Assembly (NCBI GenBank): GCA_016201215.1
Contig: JACQDH010000135.1
Location: 1 to 46,479, forward strand
DNA from: Acidobacteriota bacterium
Lineage (GTDB): Bacteria > Acidobacteriota > Terriglobia > Acidiferrales > UBA7541
Reading direction: 5' to 3'
DNA length: 46,479 bases
Part shown: positions 15,957 to 26,140 of the stretch, piece after piece
Position numbering within the stretch: position 1 is the first letter of the stretch
Layout of the letters: every line of letters begins with the position of its first letter
The notes under the pieces: generated by a model
Told to the model about the DNA's origin: nothing
Database searches by the model: none
Seen by the model: the letters and a program-made list of their open reading frames with translations, nothing else
Program-made: the position numbers and the translations under genes

Positions 15957-18197
15957 ATGAGATCCAGCTTCAGACTTCTTGCAAGTCTTGCAGTCGCTTT
16001 GCTTGGGACCTTGTTTGCCACCCCGTGCGCGCGAGCGCAATCCACTGCCACCCTCACCGGAACGCTCACCGACCCCAGCGGCGCTGCCGTAGCGCAAGCC
16101 GAAATTTCCGCAGAACGCTTGCCCGCGGCTCCCGGCAGCGTGCTGCGCACATCGAGCGGCACGGACGGCCGCTTCGCACTGACGCTTGCGCCCGGGGAAT
16201 ACCGCCTCCGCGTCGCGCACCCCATGTTCGCCCGCATCGAACAGCAAATTACGCTGGCCGCCGGCGAGAGGCGCGAGTTGCCCTTGCGCCTCGAACTCGA
16301 GCGACTGGCGGCCACCGTGGTGGTGTCCGCGCAGGCCGAGCCCGCCCCCGCCGATTCCACCAGCGCTCCGGTGAGCATCGTCACCCGGCAACAGATCGAC
16401 CAGCGCCAGGCCACCTCGCTTGCCGCGCTGCTGGCCAGCATGCCCGGGTTTAGCCTGGGACGCACCGGCCGCGAGGGCGGCGTCACCTCGCTGTTCTTGA
16501 ACGGCGGCAATTCCAATTTCACCAAGGTGCTCGTGGACGGCACGACGGTCAACGAGCCCGGCGGGGCCGTGGATTTTTCCCATTTCACGCTCGACAACGT
16601 CGAGAAGATCGAAGTGGTGAGCGGCGCCGAAAGCGCCCTGTTTGGCTCGGATGCCATGGCCGGCGTGGTGCAGATCTTTACGCACCGCGGCACCACGCGG
16701 CGGCCACAGCTTACGCTGCTCGCCGAAGGGGGCGCATTTTCCACCGCGCGCGGCGCCGCAACACTCAGCGGCCTGCTGGGCCGGTTTGACTATTCCGCTT
16801 CCGCGGCGTATTTGGAAACCGCCGGGCCGGGACCGAACGACGGCTTCCTCAACCGCACGCTTTCGGGCAACTTCGGCTGGCGCTTCACCGAAGCCAACCA
16901 AGTGCGGCTCGCCGTGCGCAACAATACCAGCGACGCCGGGATCGCCGGGCAGACCCTCATCGTGCCGCCGGACCTCGAGCAACACAACTCCCTGCACAAC
17001 TTCTCCGCCAACCTGAGCGCGGAATTGGCCACCGGCGCTCACTGGCGGCACCGTCTGGCCGGGAGCCAGTCCTACAGCCGGCAACTGTTCGATAATCCCA
17101 TTAGCGATTTCTGCTTCACCACCGCACCGTTCTTCTGCGACTTTCCCTTCACCGCGCGGAATCAGTTCAATCGCGCCGGCCTCGCGGAACAATCGAGCTA
17201 CCTCTTCCGCCAGGGGGCGATCACTGCGGGCTATCAGTACGAGGTGGAGAACGGTTTCCTGAGTGCGCTCGGCGGGCAGCACGCGCGGCGCAACAACCAA
17301 GCGGGCTTTCTCGACGCACGCTGGCAGCCCTGGCAGCGCCTCACACTGAGCGGCGGGTTGCGCATCGAGGCCAACGACAGCTTCGGCACGCGCGGGGTCC
17401 CGCGCGTGGGCGTGGCGTACGCCCTGCGCGACGGGCAGGACTTCTGGGGCGCCACACGATTGCGGTTTTCCTACGGCAAGGGCATCAAAGAGCCGCGCCT
17501 GGACCAGTCGTTCGGCACCGACCCGTGTTTTCCCGGCAACGCCGCGCTGCGGCCTGAACGCAGCCGGACCATCAATGCCGGCGTGGAACAAAGGCTGGCT
17601 TCGGACCGCGTGCGCATCACCGCCGACTATTTCGATAACCGCTTCCGCGATATCGTGAGCTTCACGTTCTGCCTCCCCGGCGGGCCGTGTCCGGTCGCTC
17701 CGCCGCCGGGCTGCCCGTTCGGCTTCGGCACGTTTTTCAATACGGACCTGGCGCGCGCTCGCGGCACAAATATCGCTGTAGAGGCCCGGCCGACGCGGTG
17801 GCTCGTCGTCTCGGGCAGCTACAGCTACGACGACAGCCGCGTGCTGCAATCGCCGAACGCGTTTGACCCCGCCGAGGAGCCGGGCAACCGCCTGCTGCGG
17901 CGGCCGGTGCACTCGGGCAACCTGATCGCCAACGCTGGGTTCCGCCATATGAATTGGAACCTAGCGGCCTACTTCACCGGCCGGCGCACCGACAGCGATT
18001 TCCTCGGCCTGGGACTGACCCGCAACCCGGGCTACGCGCGGTTCGACCTGGGTACCAGCTATGAGCTGCGCCGGGGCGTCACTCTGTTCGGCCGGGTGGA
18101 GAACCTGTTCGACAAGCAGTACCAGGATGTGATCGGCTTCCCGGCGCTCGGGCGCGACTTCCGCGTGGGGATGAAGTGGATCCTCGGCGGAAAGTAG
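15957..18197 (+). CDS. btuB: TonB-dependent vitamin B12 receptor
   Basis: Outer-membrane, TonB-energised transporter. The 746-residue protein has a signal peptide (LLASLAVALLGTLFATPCARA), an N-terminal carboxypeptidase-regulatory-like beta domain (about 28-100) of the kind common in Acidobacteriota and Bacteroidota receptors, a plug (about 115-230, with APVSIVTRQQID, VLVDGTTVNEP and IEVVSGAESALFGSDAMAGVVQI) and a 22-strand barrel. The ATG at 15957 follows GAGAGGAGGA by 6 nt; the frame runs further upstream through the riboswitch and is not coding there. Direct riboswitch control and the btuFCD operon just upstream make B12 or another corrinoid the likely cargo. Confidence 0.92.
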   Translation: MRSSFRLLASLAVALLGTLFATPCARAQSTATLTGTLTDPSGAAVAQAEISAERLPAAPGSVLRTSSGTDGRFALTLAPGEYRLRVAHPMFARIEQQITLAAGERRELPLRLELERLAATVVVSAQAEPAPADSTSAPVSIVTRQQIDQRQATSLAALLASMPGFSLGRTGREGGVTSLFLNGGNSNFTKVLVDGTTVNEPGGAVDFSHFTLDNVEKIEVVSGAESALFGSDAMAGVVQIFTHRGTTRRPQLTLLAEGGAFSTARGAATLSGLLGRFDYSASAAYLETAGPGPNDGFLNRTLSGNFGWRFTEANQVRLAVRNNTSDAGIAGQTLIVPPDLEQHNSLHNFSANLSAELATGAHWRHRLAGSQSYSRQLFDNPISDFCFTTAPFFCDFPFTARNQFNRAGLAEQSSYLFRQGAITAGYQYEVENGFLSALGGQHARRNNQAGFLDARWQPWQRLTLSGGLRIEANDSFGTRGVPRVGVAYALRDGQDFWGATRLRFSYGKGIKEPRLDQSFGTDPCFPGNAALRPERSRTINAGVEQRLASDRVRITADYFDNRFRDIVSFTFCLPGGPCPVAPPPGCPFGFGTFFNTDLARARGTNIAVEARPTRWLVVSGSYSYDDSRVLQSPNAFDPAEEPGNRLLRRPVHSGNLIANAGFRHMNWNLAAYFTGRRTDSDFLGLGLTRNPGYARFDLGTSYELRRGVTLFGRVENLFDKQYQDVIGFPALGRDFRVGMKWILGGK

Positions 18198-18246
18198 CTC
18201 GGCACCGGCGACTCGTGATCGGTGACTTGTGACTGGTGACTCTTAG

Positions 18247-18286
18247 GAGCACGGCAGTGGTTCCGGCCCTGAGGGGCGCCGTGCTC
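18247..18286 (+). terminator. Long hairpin after the receptor gene
   Basis: Nine-bp stem GAGCACGGC (18247-18255) / GCCGTGCTC (18278-18286) around a 22-nt loop, 50 nt after the btuB stop. No T-run follows, so factor-independent termination is uncertain. Just upstream, 18209-18242 carries short direct repeats of GTGACT. Confidence 0.35.
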
Positions 18287-18330
18287 TTGCTCCGGAATGG
18301 TCTCGGCATTCTGAGGCTGAGCGGAGCGAA

Positions 18331-18378
18331 GAATCTCTCTGAGGGATTCCTCGCCCGCTCCGCGGGCTCGGAATGACA
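18331..18378. repeat. Family-A palindromic repeat
   Basis: GAATCTCTCTGAGGGATTCC, then CGCCCGCTCCGCGGGC and TCGGAATGACA: the same frame as the copies near 5.0, 9.3 and 9.7 kb but with a different palindrome core. It lies in the 302-bp gap between btuB and gatB, which otherwise holds only the hairpin and the gatB promoter. Confidence 0.8.
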
Positions 18379-18478
18379 CCAACTTTCCTCGCTCGGTTAA
18401 AGATGCAAGTTCACGGGCACGAGTTCTTGAGGGCGCACCAGAATGGCTGGGTCAGCCGGTGGAGGGCGGCGCGCCTGA

Positions 18479-18487
18479 TGCTATAAT
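18479..18487 (+). promoter_or_regulatory. Extended -10 promoter of gatB
   Basis: TGCTATAAT is a perfect extended -10 (TGnTATAAT). Initiation would fall near 18494, leaving only about 6 nt before the gatB ATG, in keeping with the absence of a ribosome site. A recognisable -35 is missing, as is usual for extended -10 promoters. Confidence 0.6.
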
Positions 18488-18499
18488 TCGCAGTTCGCC

Positions 18500-19984
<1,485 letters not shown>

Positions 19985-20079
19985 AACCCCGCTCCCGCGG
20001 CGGAAGCACGTACCGCAGAGGCGCACAGAACGCTGAGATCAGCCGGGCAGGCATTACGCCCATCCACGGAGAGCAGGCC

Positions 20080-20571
20080 ATGGCTGCCTTAAGAGTGGGA
20101 GACAAAGCGCCGGGATTTCGCTTGCCGGCCGAGGATGGCAGGGAAGTCGCGCTCGCCGACCTGCGCGGCAAGCCCGTCGTCCTGTACTTCTTCCCCAAGG
20201 CGCAGACGCCGGGTTGAACCAGCGAAGCGTCCGAGTTTCGCGACGCCAAAGAAACATTTGACAAGAGCGGCGCGGTGATTCTGGGCTGCAGCGCGGATTC
20301 GGTGGAGACGCAGGCCAAGTTCAAGGCCAAGCAGAAGCTCAATTTCACGCTGCTGAGTGACTCGGAGTTCCGAGCCATTGAAGCCTATGGCGCACGCCGC
20401 ATGAAAAGTTTCCTGGGGAAAACCTTCCTGGGGATCGTGCGCAGCACCTTCCTGATCGGCGCCGACGGGAACATTTTGAAGATCTGGGAAAACGTGACCC
20501 CGAAAGGCCATGCTGCGCAGGTGCTCGAAGCCTTGGGAGGGGTTAGAGCGAGCTCACCGACGAAAATCTGA
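20080..20571 (+). CDS. Selenocysteine-containing peroxiredoxin (BCP/AhpC-TSA type)
   Basis: Probable thiol-dependent peroxidase. Starting at ATG 20080 (GGAGAG 6 nt upstream), the frame encodes MAALRVGDKAPGFRLP... LYFFPKAQTPG, reads TGA at 20215-20217, and continues in the same frame with TSEASEFRDAKETF... RSTFLIGADGNILKIW to TGA 20569-20571. With residue 46 as selenocysteine the product has 163 residues, normal for BCP-type peroxiredoxins. The TGA falls exactly on the peroxidatic Cys of the PGCT motif. Homology is intact on both sides, and a hairpin fitting bacterial SECIS rules follows (20227-20246). The usual BCP resolving Cys five residues on is Ser51; Cys70 is another candidate. Conventional callers would give two fragments. 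It lies 95 nt after gatB. Confidence 0.88.
20227..20246 (+). promoter_or_regulatory. Putative bacterial SECIS element
   Basis: Within the coding RNA, GCGTC-CGA (20227-20234) pairs with TCG (20238-20240) and GACGC (20242-20246): 8 bp with one bulged C (20241) and apical loop GTT. The loop begins 17 nt after the TGA and starts with G, matching the remembered bacterial SECIS rules (loop 16-37 nt from UGA, G among its first bases). A competing 7-bp hairpin, GCGAAGC/GTTTCGC (20222-20241) with loop GTCCGA, is also possible. Confidence 0.7.
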
Positions 20572-20688
20572 GTGAGCTCCCGCGCTGCGCCCTGCACGGG
20601 GGCAGGGCTTGGCTCGGGAGGAGAAGACCCGAGAGGGGGCCGCGCAGCAGGACGTGCCCCGCGGCTGCCCTCGCTTCAGATGAACGCA

Positions 20689-20708
20689 GGGCGCAGCGAG
20701 CAGCGCCC
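20689..20708. repeat. Short palindrome between convergent genes
   Basis: GGGCGCAGCGAGCAGCGCCC: 6-bp stem GGGCGC/GCGCCC. It lies in the 153-bp convergent gap between the peroxiredoxin and the glycine-zipper gene, with no T-run. It may be another dispersed repeat or a weak bidirectional terminator. Confidence 0.4.
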
Positions 20709-20724
20709 CTACAACCGCGCAGAA

Positions 20725-21300
20725 CTACTTCACTGCCAGATCGGTCTTCGTTGTGAAACGCAGCTTGGTTTCGGCCGGATAGGTGATGTCTTTCTTGCCC
20801 GTCATGGCAGCGCCTGCCGTGCCTGCCCCCGCGCCCACGGCCGCGCCGATGGCCGCGCCCTTGCCGCCACCAGCGATGGCGCCGATCAGAGCTCCCGCTG
20901 CCGTGCCGCCGCCGATGGCCACAACGTTGCGCTTGTCATGCGACGGCCCGGTCTGGCCGGACCAGCGCGTGGTCACGGTATTGGTTTTGCCGTTCACGGT
21001 GATCGAATCGATCTTGAGCCAGAGCTTGGCCGGAGTCTTCAAGTGTCCCGAGGCCTGCACGCTGGCGACCGAGCAGGAGCCTTTCGAGCCCCTGGGGATT
21101 ACTGTCTTTCCGCTGACCTGGACGTCTTCCGCCACGCTGCAAGCCACCCTCTGTCCCGTCGTGGCGTCCTTCGAGCTGACCGAATCATCGAGCGTCATCA
21201 CGATGGCCGTGCCCGCGGGCACGGTCGCCGCGTGAAGCGCCGGCGCCGCCGCCAGGCAACACATGGCGGCAACGAGTAACGCAATCCCTGTCTTCCGCAT
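20725..21300 (-). CDS. Exported glycine-zipper protein
   Basis: Function unknown. The 191-residue product starts at ATG 21298-21300 behind GGAGGAG and has a signal peptide ([20 protein letters not shown]). A beta-rich domain of about 90 residues follows ([35 protein letters not shown]). Then comes a glycine-zipper hairpin, [20 protein letters not shown] and [19 protein letters not shown], that can insert in or line a membrane, and a short C-terminal strand ([11 protein letters not shown]). Such proteins are frequent in Acidobacteriota envelopes. It is transcribed in the same direction as panC, 80 nt downstream of it. Confidence 0.78.
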   Translation of the reverse strand: MRKTGIALLVAAMCCLAAAPALHAATVPAGTAIVMTLDDSVSSKDATTGQRVACSVAEDVQVSGKTVIPRGSKGSCSVASVQASGHLKTPAKLWLKIDSITVNGKTNTVTTRWSGQTGPSHDKRNVVAIGGGTAAGALIGAIAGGGKGAAIGAAVGAGAGTAGAAMTGKKDITYPAETKLRFTTKTDLAVK

Positions 21301-21380
21301 AGTTTTCTCCTCCGTGGAGCAATCCGGGCTGGCGGTCACAGTGTAACAGAACTTTCCAGACCCCAGTAAAGGAGCAATTA

Positions 21381-22262
21381 TCAGAGTGAGACGCGGAAGG
21401 AACTGCCCGAATCTTCGACTTCCTCCACCAGCATGTTGTCAATGAGCCGCGTCGTGCCGATAAAAACAGCGAGCAACCCCAGGCAGCCGCGGCGGAGGCG
21501 CGACACCGGCTCAAAGGTATCGGCGTCCACGATTTCGACGTAGTCGGCGGTGGCCAGCGGCTCGGCGTCGATCAGCTTGCGCATCGCGGCAACCAGGCGC
21601 ACGGCGTCGCGCTCGCCCGCGGCGATCTCCTGCCGCGCCGTGCCCAGCGCGCGGAACAGCACGGTGGCCGCGCAGCGCTCGTCCGGTTTCAGATAAGCGT
21701 TGCGCGAGGACATAGCCAGGCCGTCGGGTTCGCGTACGATTGGGCAGACTACGATTTCGGTGTCCAGATTGAGGTCGCGCACCATCTGGCGGATGACGCG
21801 GGCCTGCTGCGCGTCCTTGCGGCCGAAATAGGCCAAGTGCGGCTGGACGATCTCCAACAGCTTGAGCACGACGGTCGTGACGCCGCGAAAATGACCGGGG
21901 CGCGAGCGGCCCTCGAGACGCTCGGTGAGACCTTCGACGCTGACGTGGGTGCGGAAACCGTCCGGATACATCTCCGCCGGGGTCGGGGCGAACAAGAATT
22001 CGACGCGCTGTGCTTCGAGCACCGCGCGGTCAGCCTCGATGGGGCGCGGGTACTTGCTGAAATCTTCGCTCGGGCCAAACTGCTTGGGGTTGACAAAAAT
22101 CGAGACCACCACCGGCTGGCACTGCTGCCGCGCCGCGCGCACCAGCGAGAGATGCCCCTCGTGCAGGGCGCCCATCGTGGGGACGAAGCCGATCAGGCGG
22201 CCCTCGGCGCGTGCCTGGCGCGCCACCTGCTTCATCCATTCGACGGTGAAGATCGCTTCCAT
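21381..22262 (-). CDS. panC: Pantothenate synthetase
   Basis: Joins pantoate and beta-alanine with ATP to make pantothenate, the CoA precursor; cytosolic. The 293-residue product has the nucleotidyl-transferase motifs FVPTMGALHEGHLSLVR, SIFVNPKQFGPSEDF, GRKDAQQARVIRQMV and MSSRNAYL (KMSKS-like), and a C-terminal domain including VDADTFEPV. The ATG at 22260-22262 is chosen because the family begins here (EAIFTVEWMKQ); its ribosome site is weak, and the frame continues upstream into the dinB end. It follows the DinB-fold gene by 34 nt, with panB upstream of that. The terminal SSFRVSL extends a little beyond typical PanC. Confidence 0.96.
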   Translation of the reverse strand: MEAIFTVEWMKQVARQARAEGRLIGFVPTMGALHEGHLSLVRAARQQCQPVVVSIFVNPKQFGPSEDFSKYPRPIEADRAVLEAQRVEFLFAPTPAEMYPDGFRTHVSVEGLTERLEGRSRPGHFRGVTTVVLKLLEIVQPHLAYFGRKDAQQARVIRQMVRDLNLDTEIVVCPIVREPDGLAMSSRNAYLKPDERCAATVLFRALGTARQEIAAGERDAVRLVAAMRKLIDAEPLATADYVEIVDADTFEPVSRLRRGCLGLLAVFIGTTRLIDNMLVEEVEDSGSSFRVSL

Positions 22263-22296
22263 CCCGCGTCCGCTGTGACCCCTCAGCCGAGAGGGC

Positions 22297-22806
22297 TCAT
22301 TCCTCCGGCTGGCCCGCCAGGACGTCGCAGTAGCGGAGCAAATCGGTCGGGCGCGGCGGCGCACCCAGTTGCCGCAGCAGTGTGACCACTTGGCCGCGAT
22401 GGTAACTGCCGTGGTTGACCAGGTGCTGGAGCATGGATCGAAGCGGATACGCGAACTGATTGCCGCGCAGGTTGCGGTATTCGATCACACGATCCAGGTG
22501 GGCCGCGGAAAGGCTGGCAACAAAGCTCATCAAGTTGTGCTCGATGTCGGCCCACTGCTGGCGCAGGCTGCCGAGAGTGGCGAACTGCTCGGCCACGGGC
22601 AGCGCGGCCGGCGCCCGGCCATGCCAGCGCTCGTACCAGATCCACTCGGCGCCCATGATGTGAACCAAAGTGCGATGCACAGAGCCGAAGCTCCCGCCCA
22701 GGTCGCGCTTGAATTGCTCGTCAGTGAGCGCGGCGCAAGAGTCGAGTGTGCGGTGGTTGGCCCAGGCGTTGTAGTTATAGAGGAGGCGAATCTCTTCCGG
22801 AGTCAT
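22297..22806 (-). CDS. DinB-fold metal-binding protein
   Basis: Member of the DinB/YfiT-like four-helix-bundle superfamily, which includes thiol-dependent S-transferases (bacillithiol and mycothiol) and damage-inducible proteins of unknown role. The 169-residue protein has the metal triad His49 (HRTLVHIMGAEWIW), His132 and His136 (HLVNHGSYHRGQ). ATG at 22804-22806. It lies between panB and panC on the same strand, but nothing shows a role in pantothenate synthesis. The panB terminator separates it from panB, so it may be transcribed partly on its own with panC. The thiol cofactor or substrate cannot be named. Confidence 0.88.
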   Translation of the reverse strand: MTPEEIRLLYNYNAWANHRTLDSCAALTDEQFKRDLGGSFGSVHRTLVHIMGAEWIWYERWHGRAPAALPVAEQFATLGSLRQQWADIEHNLMSFVASLSAAHLDRVIEYRNLRGNQFAYPLRSMLQHLVNHGSYHRGQVVTLLRQLGAPPRPTDLLRYCDVLAGQPEE

Positions 22807-22903
22807 CGGGCAATCCTTCCCGTTGGTTTTGGTTGCTCGACGGGATTCAATCCGCGAGGACGCGTCCCCGTGGCGTCGCGGTCGCCGCGGCGAGGTAGAA
22901 AAC

Positions 22904-22922
22904 CGCCGGCCGGAGGCCGGCG
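22904..22922 (-). terminator. Palindrome/terminator directly after panB
   Basis: Perfect 8-bp stem CGCCGGCC/GGCCGGCG with loop TCC, starting one base after the panB stop and followed on the minus strand by GTTTTC. The same GTAGCGCCGGCC... shape looks like a dispersed repeat, so a mobile palindrome may have been recruited as a terminator. Confidence 0.65.
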
Positions 22923-23816
22923 CTACGCACGCAGCCGGTCCAGCAGCCGCTCGCGCACCTCGGCCGGCAGATGGAACGACTCGTCATCGGACGGAAACCG
23001 GCCGCCGCGCACATCCTGGCAGAATTCGGCCGCGGCGCGGGCAATTTCCCCGGCCAAGTCCGCGTAGCGCCGCGCGAACTTCGGCACAGCTCCCTGCGTA
23101 AGCCCCATCAGGTCGTGAAACACCAGCACCTGGCCGTCGCAATCCGGCCCGGCGCCGATGCCGATGGTCGGAATGCGGAGCTGGCGGGTGATGCGCACGG
23201 CCAACTCGCGCGGGATCGATTCGAGCACGATGGAAAAGGCCCCGGCTGCTTCCACTGCGCGAGCGTCCTGCAGGAGCTGTTCGGCGGCCTCAAGCGTTTT
23301 TCCCTGCACCTTGAAGCCGCCCAGGGCATGTAGTGATTGCGGCGTCAGCCCGATGTGGCCCATCACCGGGATTTCGGCTTCCACCAGGCGCGAGATCAGT
23401 TCGAGCCGCCGCTCGCCGCCTTCGACCTTGACCGCTTCGGCGCCGGCCTCTTTCACAAAGCGCACGGCGTTGCGCAGCGATTCGGCGACTTCGGTGTGGT
23501 AGCTGCCGTAAGGCATGTCGGCCACCACCAGGGCGTGCCGGGTGCCGCGGCGCACGGCGCGCGTGTGGTGCAGCATCTCCTCGACGGTGACCGGCAACGT
23601 GTTCTCGTAGCCGAGCACGACCATGCCCAGCGAATCGCCCACCAACAGGATATCTACGCCGGCCTCATCGAGCAGGCGCGCGGTGGGATAGTCGTAAGCC
23701 GTCAGGCAAGTGATCCTCCGATGGGTTTGAGTGGATTGTGTTGCCGGGTGAGATTTCCAACTCAGGATGTCGGGCACGGTCACTTTCCCGTTGCCCGCAC
23801 CAGGTGCGGCGCTCAT
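22923..23816 (-). CDS. panB: 3-methyl-2-oxobutanoate hydroxymethyltransferase (ketopantoate hydroxymethyltransferase)
   Basis: First committed step of pantothenate synthesis: transfers a hydroxymethyl group from methylene-tetrahydrofolate to ketoisovalerate. The 297-residue product carries CLTAYDYPTARLLDEAGVD, LLVGDSLGMVVLGYENTLPV (metal Asp), AVKVEGG, VMGHIGLTPQS and the catalytic-type Glu in VLESIPRELA, then IGIGAGPDCDGQVLVFHD. Start ATG 23814-23816 follows GGAGGG; an ATG 8 codons upstream (23840) is less likely. The TAG stop abuts a palindromic terminator. panC lies two genes downstream; panD and panE are not in the window. Confidence 0.96.
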   Translation of the reverse strand: MSAAPGAGNGKVTVPDILSWKSHPATQSTQTHRRITCLTAYDYPTARLLDEAGVDILLVGDSLGMVVLGYENTLPVTVEEMLHHTRAVRRGTRHALVVADMPYGSYHTEVAESLRNAVRFVKEAGAEAVKVEGGERRLELISRLVEAEIPVMGHIGLTPQSLHALGGFKVQGKTLEAAEQLLQDARAVEAAGAFSIVLESIPRELAVRITRQLRIPTIGIGAGPDCDGQVLVFHDLMGLTQGAVPKFARRYADLAGEIARAAAEFCQDVRGGRFPSDDESFHLPAEVRERLLDRLRA

Positions 23817-23932
23817 GGGTCCCTCCGGTGCCGTTCCCAAGCTTCGGGATACAGTCCTAACTAGCGCATCCTAGCAGAAATCGGGCCGAGACGCCACCCG
23901 CAATGCCAAGTCAGTGACCTCGGGCCTCCGGC

Positions 23933-26140
23933 CTACGCCAGATCTTCGGCGCGGATGGGCAGGCGGCGGATGCGCTTGCGAGTGGCGGCGAAGATGGCGT
24001 TGGTCACCGCCGGGGCGATGGGCGGGGTGCCCGGCTCGCCTACGCCGGTGGGAGCCTCCTGGCTGGCCACCAGGTGCACCTCGATGACCGGCATTTCATT
24101 CATGCGCAGCATGGGGTAGTCGTGGAAGTTCGACTGCTGCGCCGCTCCCTTTTCAATGGTGATGGCGCCCTTGAGCGCGGCGGTCAGGCCGTAAACAATT
24201 CCGCTTTCCATCTGCGCTTTGACGCCTCCGGGGTTGATCACCCGGCCGCAATCCACCGCGCAAACCACGCGATGGATCCGCACACTTCCGCCTTTTCCGA
24301 CGGAGACCTCAGCGACCTGCGCCACGTAAGTGTTGAAGGAGTAGTGGCAGGCCGCCCAGCGCGCGCGGCCGCGAGCCAGAGGTTTTCCCCAGGCCGCTTT
24401 CTCCGTGGCCAACTGAAGCACACCTTTCAGGCGCTCCGTCTCCAGTGGCTTGTCGTTCGGCCAAAGCAGATTCGGAATCTTGCGGGGCTCAGCGAGCAGG
24501 CCCAGGCGGAATTCGACCGGGTCGGCGCCGGCGGCTGCGGCCAGTTCATCGAGGAAACTCTCGACCACAAATGCGCCGATCGAGTGCTCCACCGAACGCC
24601 ACCAGGCACGGGGCACGCCTGAATCGGCCGGCGCATACTCGACGCGAACATTCGGAATCGCATAGGGCATTTGCGATGAGCCGCCCACCTCCGACTGTTC
24701 GGGTTTGACGCGGTCCGGCGGATCCCAGAACACGCGAATGGAGGTGGAGGAGACGCGATGTTTCCAGGCCAGCGGCTTGCCACCGGGGTCGAGGGTCGCG
24801 CTCAGCCGGTGGAAGGAAGCTGGGCGATAGAAGTCGTGCTGCATATCGTCTTCCCGCGTCCACACCACCTGGATGGGCTTGCCGACGGCTTTGGAGATTT
24901 GCGCGGCTTCGACGGCAAAGTCCGACTGGTAGCGTCGGCCGAAGCCACCGCCCATCAGCGTAGTGTGCACCTCGACGGATTTCGGAGGCAGCCCGGCGAT
25001 GCGCGCCACCATGTCGCGAACCCAGTTGGGACCCTGCGCGGGCGCCCAGACCTCGGCGCGGTCCGCGCGGACGTCCACTGTGCAGTTCATCGGCTCCATC
25101 GTGGCGTGCGCCAGAAACGGCAACTCATACACTGCTTCGGTTTTTTTCGTTGCACCGGCGAGGGCAGCATCCGCGTCGCCGTCACTGCGGATCGCCTTGC
25201 CTGGCTTCTGCGTGAGGGCCTCGAACTGCTGCCGGAGGCTTTCCGAAGATTCATTGGCATGCGGGCCATGATCCCACTCGATCTCCAGAGCCCTGCGGCC
25301 CTGGAGGGCGAGCGCGGTCGTATCGGCCACTACGGCAACGCCGCCGGCGGTGTGGGTGCCGGGACCGACCGCCTCAATCTCCACGACGTGCCGCACACCC
25401 GAGATGGCCTTGGCTCTGGCGGCGTCGTAGCGAACCACCTTGCCGCCAAACGTCGGGCAGCGCGCCACCACGGCGTACAGCATCCCCGGCACACGTACGT
25501 CGAGCCCGAAGATCGCGCTGCCATCGACTTTCGCCCCGGCCTCGATCCGCGGACTGGCCTTACCCACAATGTGGAAGCTGTCGGGATTCTTGAGCGTTAC
25601 CTTGGTGAAATCCGGAACCGGAAGCTTCGATGCTTTCTCCACCAGCTCGCCGTAGCTCAGACTGCGCTTCCGCGGGCCGTGGATGACAGCACCTTTTTCC
25701 GCATAGCAGGTATCCTTGCCGACTTCCCACGTTTCTGCTGCGGCCGCAATCAGCATCTCCCGCGCGGCGGCGCCCGCCCGGCGCAACGGCAGCCAGGATG
25801 TGCGGACGCTGCTGCTGCCTCCGGTGCCCTGGTCGCCGTACCATTCCGGCTTGGTCAGTGCCTGTTCAACGTGCACGGCCGACCAGTCCACTTCCAATTC
25901 TTCCGCCAGGATCATCGGCAGTGCGGTCATCACTCCCTGGCCCATCTCCGACTTCGCCAGAACCAGCGTGACCCTGCCGGCCTGGTCAATCCGAATCCAA
26001 GCATTGAATGGGTTGGGGCGTGGCACTTCCTGCTGCTGCGCCGCCGAACCATCGGGCCAGTAGAACCCGACCACCAGCGCGGCGCTGCCGGCCACACCTG
26101 TCTTCAGGAAATCGCGGCGGCTGACAGCAAGGTTGCTCAT
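23933..26140 (-). CDS. iorB: Molybdopterin-binding subunit of an aldehyde/isoquinoline-type oxidoreductase
   Basis: Large catalytic subunit of an IorAB-like molybdenum hydroxylase of the xanthine dehydrogenase family; oxidises an aldehyde or N-heterocycle outside the cytoplasm. The 735-residue product starts with a Tat-type signal ([20 protein letters not shown]). It has the IorB pattern: [55 protein letters not shown], and the terminal [18 protein letters not shown] with the catalytic Glu. ATG 26138-26140 overlaps the stop of the iron-sulfur subunit by 4 nt; the upstream-open frame overlaps that gene and is not coding. Substrate unknown. No cytochrome or Mo-insertion chaperone gene is adjacent. 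Confidence 0.9.
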   Translation of the reverse strand: MSNLAVSRRDFLKTGVAGSAALVVGFYWPDGSAAQQQEVPRPNPFNAWIRIDQAGRVTLVLAKSEMGQGVMTALPMILAEELEVDWSAVHVEQALTKPEWYGDQGTGGSSSVRTSWLPLRRAGAAAREMLIAAAAETWEVGKDTCYAEKGAVIHGPRKRSLSYGELVEKASKLPVPDFTKVTLKNPDSFHIVGKASPRIEAGAKVDGSAIFGLDVRVPGMLYAVVARCPTFGGKVVRYDAARAKAISGVRHVVEIEAVGPGTHTAGGVAVVADTTALALQGRRALEIEWDHGPHANESSESLRQQFEALTQKPGKAIRSDGDADAALAGATKKTEAVYELPFLAHATMEPMNCTVDVRADRAEVWAPAQGPNWVRDMVARIAGLPPKSVEVHTTLMGGGFGRRYQSDFAVEAAQISKAVGKPIQVVWTREDDMQHDFYRPASFHRLSATLDPGGKPLAWKHRVSSTSIRVFWDPPDRVKPEQSEVGGSSQMPYAIPNVRVEYAPADSGVPRAWWRSVEHSIGAFVVESFLDELAAAAGADPVEFRLGLLAEPRKIPNLLWPNDKPLETERLKGVLQLATEKAAWGKPLARGRARWAACHYSFNTYVAQVAEVSVGKGGSVRIHRVVCAVDCGRVINPGGVKAQMESGIVYGLTAALKGAITIEKGAAQQSNFHDYPMLRMNEMPVIEVHLVASQEAPTGVGEPGTPPIAPAVTNAIFAATRKRIRRLPIRAEDLA

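Noticed and set aside
15180-17948. A 922-codon minus-strand open frame
   Set aside because: It lies opposite btuD, the riboswitch and btuB, which have clear domains; high GC keeps the antisense frame open. Its translation has no recognisable domain.
20215-20217. In-frame TGA read as a nonsense mutation making the peroxiredoxin a pseudogene
   Set aside because: The TGA falls exactly on the peroxidatic Cys codon, the rest of the frame is intact and a SECIS-like hairpin follows; chance would rarely combine these.
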